This document shows positions 17,407 to 24,576 of a stretch of DNA of 64,000 nucleotides, piece by piece. This stretch comes from Streptomyces cupreus (GTDB lineage Bacteria > Actinomycetota > Actinomycetes > Streptomycetales > Streptomycetaceae): the NCBI RefSeq assembly GCF_014257025.1, contig NZ_JACMSF010000027.1:42963-106962 (forward strand), in the 5' to 3' direction. Positions within the stretch are counted from its first letter, which is position 1; the number at the start of each line of letters is the position of its first letter. The notes under the pieces are model-generated. The model ran no database searches and was not told the DNA's origin. It was given only the letters and a program-made list of their open reading frames with translations. Made by a program: the position numbers and the translations under genes.

Positions 17407-18011
17407 GTACGGCGGAACGCGACCGCGTTCCCAAGCAGGACCGCAGCCGGGCGACCCGGCAGCGGCTCCTGGAGGCCGCGGTGGCCTGCCTCGCCGAACA
17501 CGGCTGGGCCGGCTCCACGGTGTCCGTCGTCGCCGAGCGCGCCGGGGTCTCGCGGGGCGCCGCCCAGCACCACTTCCCGACCCGCGAGGACCTCTTCACG
17601 GCCGCCGTCGAGTACGTTGCCGAGGAACGCTCCACGGCCCTGCGGGCACTGTTCCCGGAGGGCGCCGCGGAGGACCGGCGGGCGGTCGTGGCGGCGCTGG
17701 TCGACCTGTACACGGGCCCCCTGTTCCGCGCCGCCCTGCATCTGTGGGTGGCCGCCTCCAACGAGGAGCAGCTGCGCCCGCGCGTCACCGAGCTGGAGGC
17801 CCGCGTGGGGCGCGACTCGCACCGCATCGCCGTGGAACTGCTCGGCGCCGACGAGTCCGAGCCGGGCGTGCGGGAGACCGTGCAGGGGCTGCTGGACATG
17901 GCCCGGGGGCTGGGCCTCGCGAACCTGCTGACGGACGACAAGGGTCGGCGCGAGCGGGTGGTGGCGCAGTGGGCGTCACTCCTCGACGACGCCCTGGGCG
18001 TCACGGGCTGA
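17394..18011 (+). CDS. TetR/AcrR-family transcriptional regulator
   Basis: A 205-residue repressor. The N-terminal helix-turn-helix occupies residues 18-65 (TRQRLLEAAVACLAEHGWAG, then SRGAAQHHFPTREDLF). The remainder is the helical ligand-binding domain. As the last gene of the operon starting at 8013 it probably controls that operon, binding the overlapping palindromes at 7969-7991, with an acyl-CoA intermediate as likely inducer. ATG at 17394 is used. The 3' end overlaps the convergent pdxH by 11 nt. Confidence 0.88.
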   Translation: MGGVSTAERDRVPKQDRSRATRQRLLEAAVACLAEHGWAGSTVSVVAERAGVSRGAAQHHFPTREDLFTAAVEYVAEERSTALRALFPEGAAEDRRAVVAALVDLYTGPLFRAALHLWVAASNEEQLRPRVTELEARVGRDSHRIAVELLGADESEPGVRETVQGLLDMARGLGLANLLTDDKGRRERVVAQWASLLDDALGVTG

Positions 18012-18669
18012 GCCGCTCCACCCGCCAGCTCCCGTCCGGCTGGGTCACATAGCGCAGCCGGTCGTGCAGCCGGTTCTCGCGGCCCTGCCAGAACTCCACC
18101 GACTGCGGCGCCACCCGGAAACCGCCCCAGTGCGGCGGTACGGGCACCTGCTCGCCCTCCGGGTAGCGGGCGGCCAGTTCGGCGTACGAGGCGTCCAGGT
18201 CGGCCCGGGTGGGGATCACCGAGGACTGCTCGCTGGCCCAGGCACCGAGCTGGGAGCCGTGCGGGCGGGTGCGGAAGTAGGCGGCCGTCTCGTCGCGCCC
18301 GGTGCGCCGCGCGATGCCCTGGACGATGACCTGGCGGGCCATCGGGTGCCAGGGGAACAGCAGCGACACATAGGGGTTCTCCGCCAGGTCACGGGCCTTC
18401 TGGGAGTCGTAGTTCGTGTAGAAGACGAAGCCCTGCTGGTCGAACTGCTTCAGCAGCACCGTGCGGGAGCTGGGGCGGCCCTCGGCGTCCGCGGTGGAGA
18501 CGACCATGGCGTTCGGCTCGAACAGATGAGCCTCGCTTGCGGCCTGCTTGAACCAGCGCGCGAACTGTTCCACCGGGGTGGCGGCCAGCTCGTTCTCGGC
18601 GAGGCCCGCGGCCCGGTACTGCTTGCGCATCACGGCGGGGTCCGGCGGTACGGCGTCTCGGTCGGTCAC
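18001..18669 (-). CDS. pdxH: Pyridoxamine/pyridoxine 5'-phosphate oxidase
   Basis: A 222-residue FMN-dependent oxidase that makes pyridoxal 5'-phosphate from PNP or PMP. The N-terminal MRKQYRAAGLAENELAATP is typical. FMN-binding residues lie in SSRTVLLKQFDQQGFVFYTN, and the conserved C-terminal RLHDRLRYV followed by WRVERLSP closes the protein. GTG at 18669 is chosen over an ATG at 18732 because the family N-terminus begins just after it. It is divergent from the citrate synthase gene. A second PdxH-like gene occurs at 59017. Confidence 0.92.
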   Translation of the reverse strand: MTDRDAVPPDPAVMRKQYRAAGLAENELAATPVEQFARWFKQAASEAHLFEPNAMVVSTADAEGRPSSRTVLLKQFDQQGFVFYTNYDSQKARDLAENPYVSLLFPWHPMARQVIVQGIARRTGRDETAAYFRTRPHGSQLGAWASEQSSVIPTRADLDASYAELAARYPEGEQVPVPPHWGGFRVAPQSVEFWQGRENRLHDRLRYVTQPDGSWRVERLSP

Positions 18670-18727
18670 GCGGTCATCTTGCCGTATGCGCACGGCCGGT
18701 TCGGCACGGTGTCCTTCGTCACTGCGT

Positions 18728-18740
18728 GGCACTCAGTGCC
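18728..18740. promoter_or_regulatory. Palindrome in the pdxH-citrate synthase divergent region
   Basis: GGCACTCAGTGCC is a perfect 6-1-6 inverted repeat. A half-copy, GGCACTC, recurs at 18760-18766, just before the AT-rich gatatcgt that could serve as a -10 element for the citrate synthase gene. The position fits an operator. I do not recognise the binding protein. Confidence 0.4.
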
Positions 18741-18967
18741 GCAAGGCCTCCCCAAAGGTGGCACTCGGGGATATCGTTCTGATGCCGTTCCGGTTGGATG
18801 ACCGCCAGCCGCAGCGGGCATCACCGGGGTACCGCCCAGGACCGCGAGTCCGTCGAGCCACGACCGCGGATCCACCGGGCGCGCAGCCGTCCCTGCCGTA
18901 CCAGCAACGGTCCGCACCATCACCCCCACAACACCATCTGTCGCACACATCACGAGGGAGCCGCCTG

Positions 18968-20068
18968 ATGTCCGACTTCGTACCCGGACTCGAAGGAGTC
19001 GTCGCGTTCGAAACGGAGATCGCCGAACCCGACAAGGAGGGCGGCGCACTCAGGTACCGGGGCGTCGACATCGAGGACCTCGTCGGCCATGTCTCGTTCG
19101 GCAACGTCTGGGGCCTGCTCGTCGACGGGGCCTTCAACCCCGGTCTGCCGCCCGCCGAGCCGTTCCCGATCCCGGTGCACTCCGGCGACATCCGCGTCGA
19201 CGTCCAGTCCGCGCTCGCCATGCTGGCCCCGGTGTGGGGCCTGAAACCGCTGCTCGACATCGATGCCGAGCAGGCCCGCGACGACCTCGCCCGGGCCGCC
19301 GTGATGGCTCTGTCCTACGTCGCCCAGTCCGCGCGCGGGCAGGGCCTGCCGATGGTTCCGCAGCGCGAGATCGACAAGGCGCAGTCCGTCGTCGAGCGGT
19401 TCATGATCCGCTGGCGTGGCGAGCCGGACCCGAAGCATGTCGCCGCCGTCGACGCGTACTGGACCTCCGCCGCCGAGCACGGCATGAACGCCTCCACCTT
19501 CACGGCCCGCGTGATCGCCTCCACCGGCGCGGATGTGGCCGCCGCGCTCTCCGGCGCCGTCGGAGCGATGTCCGGGCCGCTGCACGGCGGTGCGCCCTCG
19601 CGCGTGCTGTACATGATCGAGGAGATCGAGCGCACCGGGGACGCCGAGGCGTATGTGAAGCAGGCCCTCGACAAGGGTGAGCGGCTCATGGGCTTCGGGC
19701 ACCGGGTGTACCGCGCCGAGGACCCACGCGCGCGTGTGCTGCGGCGTACCGCGCGTGAGTTGGGTGCGCCTCGCTTCGAGGTGGCCGAGGCGCTGGAGAA
19801 GGCGGCGCTGGCGGAGCTGCACGCCCGGCGTCCCGACCGGGTGCTCGCCACCAACGTGGAGTTCTGGGCGGCCATCGTCCTCGACTTCGCGCAGGTGCCG
19901 GCGCACATGTTCACGTCGATGTTCACGTGCGCGCGTACCGCCGGGTGGTCGGCGCACATCCTGGAGCAGAAGCGGACGGGGCGGCTGGTGCGGCCGTCCG
20001 CACGGTATGTGGGGCCGGGGCCGCGCGATCCTCGGGAGATCGAGGGGTACGGCGACATCGCCCGCTGA
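18968..20068 (+). CDS. citA2: Citrate synthase (second, citA2-type)
   Basis: A 366-residue type II-like citrate synthase. Histidines of the active site lie in GPLHGGAPSRV and MGFGHRVYRAEDP, and the catalytic aspartate region is NVEFWAAIVLDFAQVP. HGMNASTFTARV is also conserved. It condenses acetyl-CoA (or propionyl-CoA, as 2-methylcitrate synthases do) with oxaloacetate. Streptomycetes usually have a separate main citrate synthase, so this may be the accessory one. ATG at 18968 follows agggagccgcctg. A large structured element follows the stop codon. Confidence 0.9.
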   Translation: MSDFVPGLEGVVAFETEIAEPDKEGGALRYRGVDIEDLVGHVSFGNVWGLLVDGAFNPGLPPAEPFPIPVHSGDIRVDVQSALAMLAPVWGLKPLLDIDAEQARDDLARAAVMALSYVAQSARGQGLPMVPQREIDKAQSVVERFMIRWRGEPDPKHVAAVDAYWTSAAEHGMNASTFTARVIASTGADVAAALSGAVGAMSGPLHGGAPSRVLYMIEEIERTGDAEAYVKQALDKGERLMGFGHRVYRAEDPRARVLRRTARELGAPRFEVAEALEKAALAELHARRPDRVLATNVEFWAAIVLDFAQVPAHMFTSMFTCARTAGWSAHILEQKRTGRLVRPSARYVGPGPRDPREIEGYGDIAR

Positions 20069-20087
20069 GAGCAGCCCACAACGCAGA

Positions 20088-20160
20088 CGACCCGCGAGCT
20101 CGGGTTCCTCCGCCTGACGGCGGAGGAGCCGGCCGGACGTACCGGCGAACTCGCGGGTCG
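20088..20160 (+). terminator. Three-stem structured element after citrate synthase
   Basis: Outer arms CGACCCGCGAGCTCG (20088-20102) and CGAACTCGCGGGTCG (20146-20160) pair with one mismatch. Inside are a perfect 8-bp hairpin CCTCCGCC-tgac-GGCGGAGG (20107-20126) and a shorter CCGG-acgta-CCGG hairpin. No U-tract follows, as is usual in Streptomyces. It begins 20 nt after the stop codon, so a terminator or mRNA-stabilising element is the simplest reading. Confidence 0.65.
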
Positions 20161-20391
20161 GGTGACTGCTTGGGATTGGGCCGGCTGCACGCATCCGTCA
20201 CGTGCTGGTCCGGCACCGCAACTAGTGGGGTGCTGGGCCGCTAGCCCGCAGCCACCTCACGCGTCCGGTTTCCATACATCTGCCGAACCACCTCCCTTCT
20301 CGTGTGCCCCACACACTAGGAAGCGACCGCGGCGGGTTCAACCACTTTTTTTCAGAGGTTGAGCCGTACGCGCCGTGGGGAGATGCCAGGC
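20161..20391. other. Non-coding gap between the structured element and the GNAT gene
   Basis: About 230 bp with no convincing gene. An imperfect hairpin is possible around 20228-20258 (ggtgctgggc with gcccgcagccacc). From 20270 on the base composition turns clearly more AT-rich, with an eight-T run ending at 20352, so the promoter of the acetyltransferase gene is probably here. Confidence 0.4.
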
Positions 20392-20838
20392 GTGAACGAT
20401 CTTCGTGTCGTGCCGGTGGACGGCGACCGCATGCTGGAGCAGTGGCGGTACGTCCACAACCTCATCGTGCCGCCCGACGAGCTGAGCCCCGACGAGGTGC
20501 GCGAACGCAGTGGGCGGCACCGGCTGGAGAACGCCTATCTCGGGGACGAGCTCGTAGGCTGCTCGACCGTGCGGCCGCCGGGCGGCGAGGACGCGGTGGC
20601 GACCGTCATCGCGCGTGTGCTGCCCGAGTACCGGCGGCGCGGGTTCGGGGCGGCCCTCTACGAGCACTGCCTCGCCCGCGCGCGCGTGCTCGGTGCCCAG
20701 GGCATCCAGACCGTCGTCCTCGCCGCCAACACCGATGGGCTGCGGTTCGCCGAGGCGCGCGGTTTTGTCGAGGTGGAGCGGTATGTGGCGCCCGAGGACG
20801 AGACCGAAGTGTGGCTCACACTGCGGCTTGAGCGGTGA
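20392..20838 (+). CDS. GNAT-family N-acetyltransferase
   Basis: A 148-residue single-domain GNAT acetyltransferase. The acetyl-CoA-binding motif A is RVLPEYRRRGFGAALYEHCL (about 73-92). The C-terminal AEARGFVEVERYVAPED fits the substrate-side strand. The substrate is unknown. GTG at 20392 has a ggggag ribosome site 9 nt before it, while the ATG at 20383 abuts the same site, so the GTG is preferred. Confidence 0.82.
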   Translation: MNDLRVVPVDGDRMLEQWRYVHNLIVPPDELSPDEVRERSGRHRLENAYLGDELVGCSTVRPPGGEDAVATVIARVLPEYRRRGFGAALYEHCLARARVLGAQGIQTVVLAANTDGLRFAEARGFVEVERYVAPEDETEVWLTLRLER

Positions 20839-20982
20839 GTGGTACGACGTTTCCGGCGTGCAACGATTCCCTCAATCTTGTGGGGAACCGGGTGTGTGCT
20901 GCGTCACGTTCGAGTTGAATGATTGTTAGTGGGCGAACCGCCGCACCGTACGCGTGCGGACGCGGCTTGGCAGGGGGTCCAG

Positions 20983-22380
20983 GTGAGTGCTTCCCGGCGT
21001 AGTGGGACCACCGACGAACTGGGGCCGGACGAACCCGAGCGGGCCGGTCCCGAGGGCTCCGGCGGCTCCGATCTGCTCGCCGCGCTGCTGGACGGGATGG
21101 ACGCGGCGCTGTGCGCCTTCGACGCCGACGGTGTCGTCACGCACTGGAACCGCGAGGCCGAGCGGATCCTCGGGTGGACCGCCGCCGAGGCCGTGGGGCG
21201 GCAGGGGTTCGCCGGATGGGCGGTGCGCAGTGCCGACGCCGAGGAGGTCGAGGGGCGGCTGATGTCCGCCATGGACGCCCCCGGACGGCAGGTGCACGAG
21301 TTCGCGCTGCTCACCAAGGACGGCGGCCGGGTCCTCGTACGCACCCAGTCCGCGGCCGTACGCGGCCCCGACGGCAAGCCCGCCGGCGTGTACTGCGCCT
21401 TCAGCGAGGTGCACGCGCAGATCGACCTGGAGCGGTCCATCGCGCTCAGCGAGGCACTCTTCGAGGACGCCTCCTGGGGCGTCGTGCTCGTCGACGCGGA
21501 TCTGCGCCCCGCCGTCGTCAACGCGCACGCCGCGCGCGCGTTGGGCATCGGCCGTACGTCCGTCCTGGGCCGCCCGCTCGGCGAACTGCTCGCCCAGGGC
21601 GTCGAGGAACTGGAGAGCGCGCTCACCCATGTCCTCGCGGAGGGCGCGCCGCCCGCCCCGGCCGAGATCTGGGTGAGTGTGCGCATCCCCGAGGGCGAGC
21701 AGCGGCGCTGCTGGCGCTGCGGCTTCGTACGGCTGGCCTCGCCGCTCGCCGAGGAACCGGTGCCCCTGGGGGTGGGCTGGCTCTTCCAGGACGTGACCGA
21801 GGCCAAGCAGGGCGAGCAGGAGGCGGCGCTGCTGCGGTTCCGTACCAACCAGATGCACCGGGCCGCGCGCGCGGCGGCGGAGTGCGAGGACCCCACGGAG
21901 GCGGCCACCGTCCACCTCGACTTCGCGCTCGCCGGATTCGCCGACCACGCGCTGGTCGACCGCGTCGCGGGCGGCATCCTGAGCGACGCCGACGCGGCCG
22001 CCCCGGTCCGCCTGGTCAGAGCCGCCGCCACCCCCTCCGGCGCACCGGGCCCCAGCCTGCCCACCGGCGCCGCGGGCCTGCCCGTGCGCTACACCGAGAA
22101 CCACCCGGCGCTCCAGTGCGTGGCGCGCGCCGGATCGGTGCGGGCCAGCGTCGGCACCGTACCGCCGGAACAGGCCCGCGCCTGGGCCGAGGCCCGCCAG
22201 TGGCCGCCCGACTCGGTGCACGCCCTGTGCGCGGTGCTGCGCAGCCGGGGCCGGACACTCGGCGTGGTGACGTTCCTGCGGGGAAGCGGCCGAAGCGCCT
22301 TCGAACGCTCCGACGCGACCTACGCCGAGGACGTGGCGGCGCGTATCGCGACGGCCCTGGACCTGGCGAGCGCCACCTGA
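20983..22380 (+). CDS. PAS-domain sensor protein with GAF-like C-terminus
   Basis: A 465-residue cytoplasmic signalling protein. Two PAS domains follow a short disordered leader: PAS1 at about residues 30-140 (GMDAALCAFDADGVVTHWN, then AERILGWTAAEAVG) and PAS2 at about 150-275 (SWGVVLVDADLRPAVVNAH). The rest (about 290-465) resembles a GAF domain, as in the N-terminal parts of streptomycete SpoIIE-type phosphatases, but no phosphatase or kinase domain follows. The output is therefore unclear, perhaps protein interaction. GTG at 20983 has an aggggg site 5 nt upstream, better than the in-frame TTG/GTG at 20923 and 20929. Confidence 0.8.
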   Translation: MSASRRSGTTDELGPDEPERAGPEGSGGSDLLAALLDGMDAALCAFDADGVVTHWNREAERILGWTAAEAVGRQGFAGWAVRSADAEEVEGRLMSAMDAPGRQVHEFALLTKDGGRVLVRTQSAAVRGPDGKPAGVYCAFSEVHAQIDLERSIALSEALFEDASWGVVLVDADLRPAVVNAHAARALGIGRTSVLGRPLGELLAQGVEELESALTHVLAEGAPPAPAEIWVSVRIPEGEQRRCWRCGFVRLASPLAEEPVPLGVGWLFQDVTEAKQGEQEAALLRFRTNQMHRAARAAAECEDPTEAATVHLDFALAGFADHALVDRVAGGILSDADAAAPVRLVRAAATPSGAPGPSLPTGAAGLPVRYTENHPALQCVARAGSVRASVGTVPPEQARAWAEARQWPPDSVHALCAVLRSRGRTLGVVTFLRGSGRSAFERSDATYAEDVAARIATALDLASAT

Positions 22381-22384
22381 GGGC

Positions 22385-23140
22385 TCACCGCCGGTAGAAG
22401 ATCCGGTCCCCGTACTCCTCGAACACGCGCCCGTTCCACTCATGGCCGCCGTCCACGTTGCCGGAGCGCAGCAGCGGCGGCTCGATGCCCCGGTCGGTCA
22501 GGGCGCCGACCGCCGTGGCCATGACGGCCTGGAGCAGGGCCGCGGTGACGACGGTCGACGCGGGCGCGAACGGCGCCGGCACGGTGTCCAGGGTCAGCTC
22601 GGCGTCCCCGACGGCGATCTTGGAGTCGAGGACAACATCGCAGTGGTCCTTCAGACAGGTCCCGGAGACATGCCGCGACTTCGTCTCGGAGGCGTACGCC
22701 ACGGACGTCACCCCGATGACCTTCACCCCGAGTGAGCGGGCGTTCATGGCCATCTCCACGGGCAGCGCGTTGCGCCCGGACAGCGAGACGATCACCAGCA
22801 CGTCCCCCGCGCGCAGCGGCGAGGTGTCCAGGACGGCGGCGGCCAGTCCGTCGACCCGCTCCAGGGCGGAGCCCAGAGTGGCGGGCATCACATCGACGCC
22901 GACGACCCCCGGCACCGCCAGCAGGTTCATCAGCGCGAGCCCGCCCGCGCGGTAGACGACGTCCTGCGCGGCGAGCGAGGAGTGCCCGGCGCCGAACGCG
23001 AACAGCCGCCCGCCCTCGGCGACCGTGTCGGCGAGCAGGGTGCCGGCCGCCTCGATGTTCCCGGCCTCCTCGTCGCGGACCCGCTGGAGCAGCCCGATCG
23101 CGGCGTCGAAGAACTGGCCGGCCAGCTTGCGGTCGCTCAT
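22385..23140 (-). CDS. SIS-domain sugar-phosphate-binding protein (UPF0309)
   Basis: A 251-residue protein with one SIS (sugar isomerase) domain, in the group called UPF0309. GRLFAFGAGHSSLAAQDVVY carries the glycine-rich phosphate loop, and VLVIVSLSGRNALPVEMA the second loop. It probably binds or isomerises an amino-sugar or keto-sugar phosphate. It lies next to a DasR-like site and is divergent from dmdR1, which would link it to N-acetylglucosamine metabolism. ATG at 23140 starts the recognisable family sequence; the open frame further upstream crosses the regulatory region and is unlikely to be translated. Confidence 0.87.
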   Translation of the reverse strand: MSDRKLAGQFFDAAIGLLQRVRDEEAGNIEAAGTLLADTVAEGGRLFAFGAGHSSLAAQDVVYRAGGLALMNLLAVPGVVGVDVMPATLGSALERVDGLAAAVLDTSPLRAGDVLVIVSLSGRNALPVEMAMNARSLGVKVIGVTSVAYASETKSRHVSGTCLKDHCDVVLDSKIAVGDAELTLDTVPAPFAPASTVVTAALLQAVMATAVGALTDRGIEPPLLRSGNVDGGHEWNGRVFEEYGDRIFYRR

Positions 23141-23213
23141 GCGCGGGGCCCCTTTGCCGTGCGAGAGTGCGGTGACGGTGGTGAGTGGTCGTGATCTGTG
23201 TCGCGGATCACCG

Positions 23214-23229
23214 TGCGGTCTGGACCAGT
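23214..23229 (+). promoter_or_regulatory. DasR-like (dre) operator
   Basis: TGCGGTCTGGACCAGT matches 13 of 16 positions of the DasR responsive element (consensus A[G/C]TGGTCTAGACCA[G/C]T), including the GGTCT and GACCA half-sites. It lies 73 nt upstream of the SIS gene and 207 nt upstream of dmdR1. DasR control of dmdR1 through N-acetylglucosamine has been reported in S. coelicolor, which supports the reading. Confidence 0.6.
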
Positions 23230-23314
23230 GCGGTGTCAATACGGCGGTACGGCTGGCCGGGGGCGCCCGCCGGGCGCGGCCGCGGGTCGGGCGCGCGCCA
23301 CCGTGTACACGCGC

Positions 23315-23330
23315 GAAACCCCCTGGTTTC
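23315..23330. promoter_or_regulatory. Palindrome upstream of dmdR1
   Basis: GAAACC-CCCT-GGTTTC is a perfect 6-4-6 inverted repeat 106 nt before the dmdR1 start, preceded by another short palindrome (gtgtacac, 23304-23311). It is not an iron box. The binding protein is unknown. Confidence 0.4.
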
Positions 23331-23361
23331 AACGGCACGGCACGGTTGTCAGCGCTATGGG

Positions 23362-24210
23362 TCAGAATTGAAGCCAGGGCCAGCGCACACGCCGCGAAGC
23401 TGTCGCGCTTCCGGCAGATCTCACCAAGGGGCACGTATGTCCGGACTGATCGACACCACGGAGATGTATCTCCGCACCATCCTTGAGCTGGAGGAGGAAG
23501 GTGTGGTCCCCATGCGTGCCCGGATCGCCGAGCGGCTCGACCAGAGCGGGCCGACCGTCAGCCAGACGGTGGCGCGGATGGAGCGGGACGGTCTGGTGTC
23601 CGTCGCCTCCGACCGCCATCTGGAGCTGACGGACGAGGGCCGCCGGCTGGCCACGCGCGTGATGCGCAAGCACCGCCTCGCCGAGTGTCTGCTCGTCGAC
23701 GTGATCGGCCTGGAGTGGGAGCAGGTGCACGCCGAGGCCTGCCGCTGGGAGCACGTGATGAGCGAGGCCGTGGAGCGCCGTGTGCTGGAACTGCTCCGGC
23801 ACCCGACCGAGTCGCCCTACGGCAACCCGATCCCGGGTCTTGAGGAGCTCGGCGAGAAGGACGGCGCCGACCCCTTCCTCGACGAGGGCATGGTCTCGCT
23901 GGCCGAGCTGGACCCGGGCCTTGAGGGCAAGACCGTCGTCGTACGCCGGATCGGCGAGCCGATCCAGACGGACGCGCAGCTGATGTACACGCTGCGTCGG
24001 GCGGGCGTGCAGCCCGGCTCGGTGGTCAGCGTGACCGAGTCGGCGGGCGGTGTGCTGGTGGGCAGCGGCGGCGAGGCGGCCGAGCTGGAGGCGGACATCG
24101 CCTCGCATGTGTTCGTCGCCAAGCGCTGAGCACCCGTAGTTGCCGACGGTGGCCAACTCCTGTTGCTGTGGGGGTAGTTGAGGCGACCGACGCGATCTCG
24201 TCGTTTCCAA
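23362..24210 (-). other. Antiparallel open frame across dmdR1 (adm-like)
   Basis: A 282-codon frame (METTRSRRSPQLPPQQQELA...) covers all of dmdR1 on the other strand. Most such frames in GC-rich DNA are artefacts of codon bias. In S. coelicolor, however, an overlapping antiparallel gene, adm, was reported to be expressed and to affect siderophore and antibiotic synthesis. Whether this frame is the orthologue, and whether it is translated here, cannot be decided from sequence. Confidence 0.35.
23437..24129 (+). CDS. dmdR1: DtxR/IdeR-type iron-dependent regulator DmdR1
   Basis: A 230-residue Fe(II)-dependent repressor of siderophore and iron genes. The order is winged helix-turn-helix (1-70, IDTTEMYLRTILELEEEGVV, then DQSGPTVSQTVARMERDGLV), metal-binding and dimerisation domain (71-140, with VMRKHRLAECLLVDVIGLEW and EACRWEHVMSEAVERRV supplying metal ligands Cys, His, Glu), and a C-terminal SH3-like domain. 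ATG at 23437 follows caaggggcacgt. In S. coelicolor an antiparallel gene, adm, overlaps dmdR1, and a long open frame on the opposite strand is also present here. Confidence 0.93.
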   Translation: MSGLIDTTEMYLRTILELEEEGVVPMRARIAERLDQSGPTVSQTVARMERDGLVSVASDRHLELTDEGRRLATRVMRKHRLAECLLVDVIGLEWEQVHAEACRWEHVMSEAVERRVLELLRHPTESPYGNPIPGLEELGEKDGADPFLDEGMVSLAELDPGLEGKTVVVRRIGEPIQTDAQLMYTLRRAGVQPGSVVSVTESAGGVLVGSGGEAAELEADIASHVFVAKR

Positions 24211-24576
24211 GATTCAGTCCGTGGAATCGCAGCGTTCCGGCGCTTCGCGTGCGAGGCTGTCGCGAGGGGCATATGACCTGAGGGGGGCGGAGGATGCGCC
24301 GCAGACGTGTGGAAGGCCCCGGCGCCATGCGGCGCCGGGGCCTGTCCTCCCCTGTGCTGACCCGGAGCCCCGAGCTCTCAGGGTCATTCCCCTCGGACCG
24401 TCTTCCCCGAGCGGCCCGCCTCCCGTTGAAGATCTCCCCTCGTCTGCGGCCGTCAATCCCTGAGGGAGGTCACTCGAATGAGGGGTGTTGTCCGCCGAGA
24501 CGGCATCTTCGAATAGAGGTTCGATAATCTGCGGGGCAAGGGCACGGCAGGCGGAGCTAGGGGGGTTCCAGGACCT
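24130..24576. other. Non-coding gap after dmdR1
   Basis: A 447-bp gap holding a strong terminator hairpin at 24315-24342. Short open frames here, such as 24221-24463, have arginine- and proline-rich compositions and no family resemblance, so I do not call them. The last 100 bp is less GC-rich and probably carries the promoter of the hydrolase-like gene. Confidence 0.4.
24315..24342 (+). terminator. Strong hairpin terminator
   Basis: GGCCCCGGCGCC-atgc-GGCGCCGGGGCC is a perfect 12-bp stem with a 4-nt loop, followed by tgtcctcccc. It lies 185 nt past the dmdR1 stop codon. It could terminate transcription in either direction. Confidence 0.8.

Noticed and set aside
20088..20160. A tRNA gene suggested by the cloverleaf-like folding
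   Set aside because: No anticodon arm of the right size, no TTC-loop sequence, and the outer stem is 15 bp rather than 7.
24221..24463. An 80-codon frame downstream of dmdR1
   Set aside because: It spans the strong terminator hairpin and is arginine/proline-rich without any motif.
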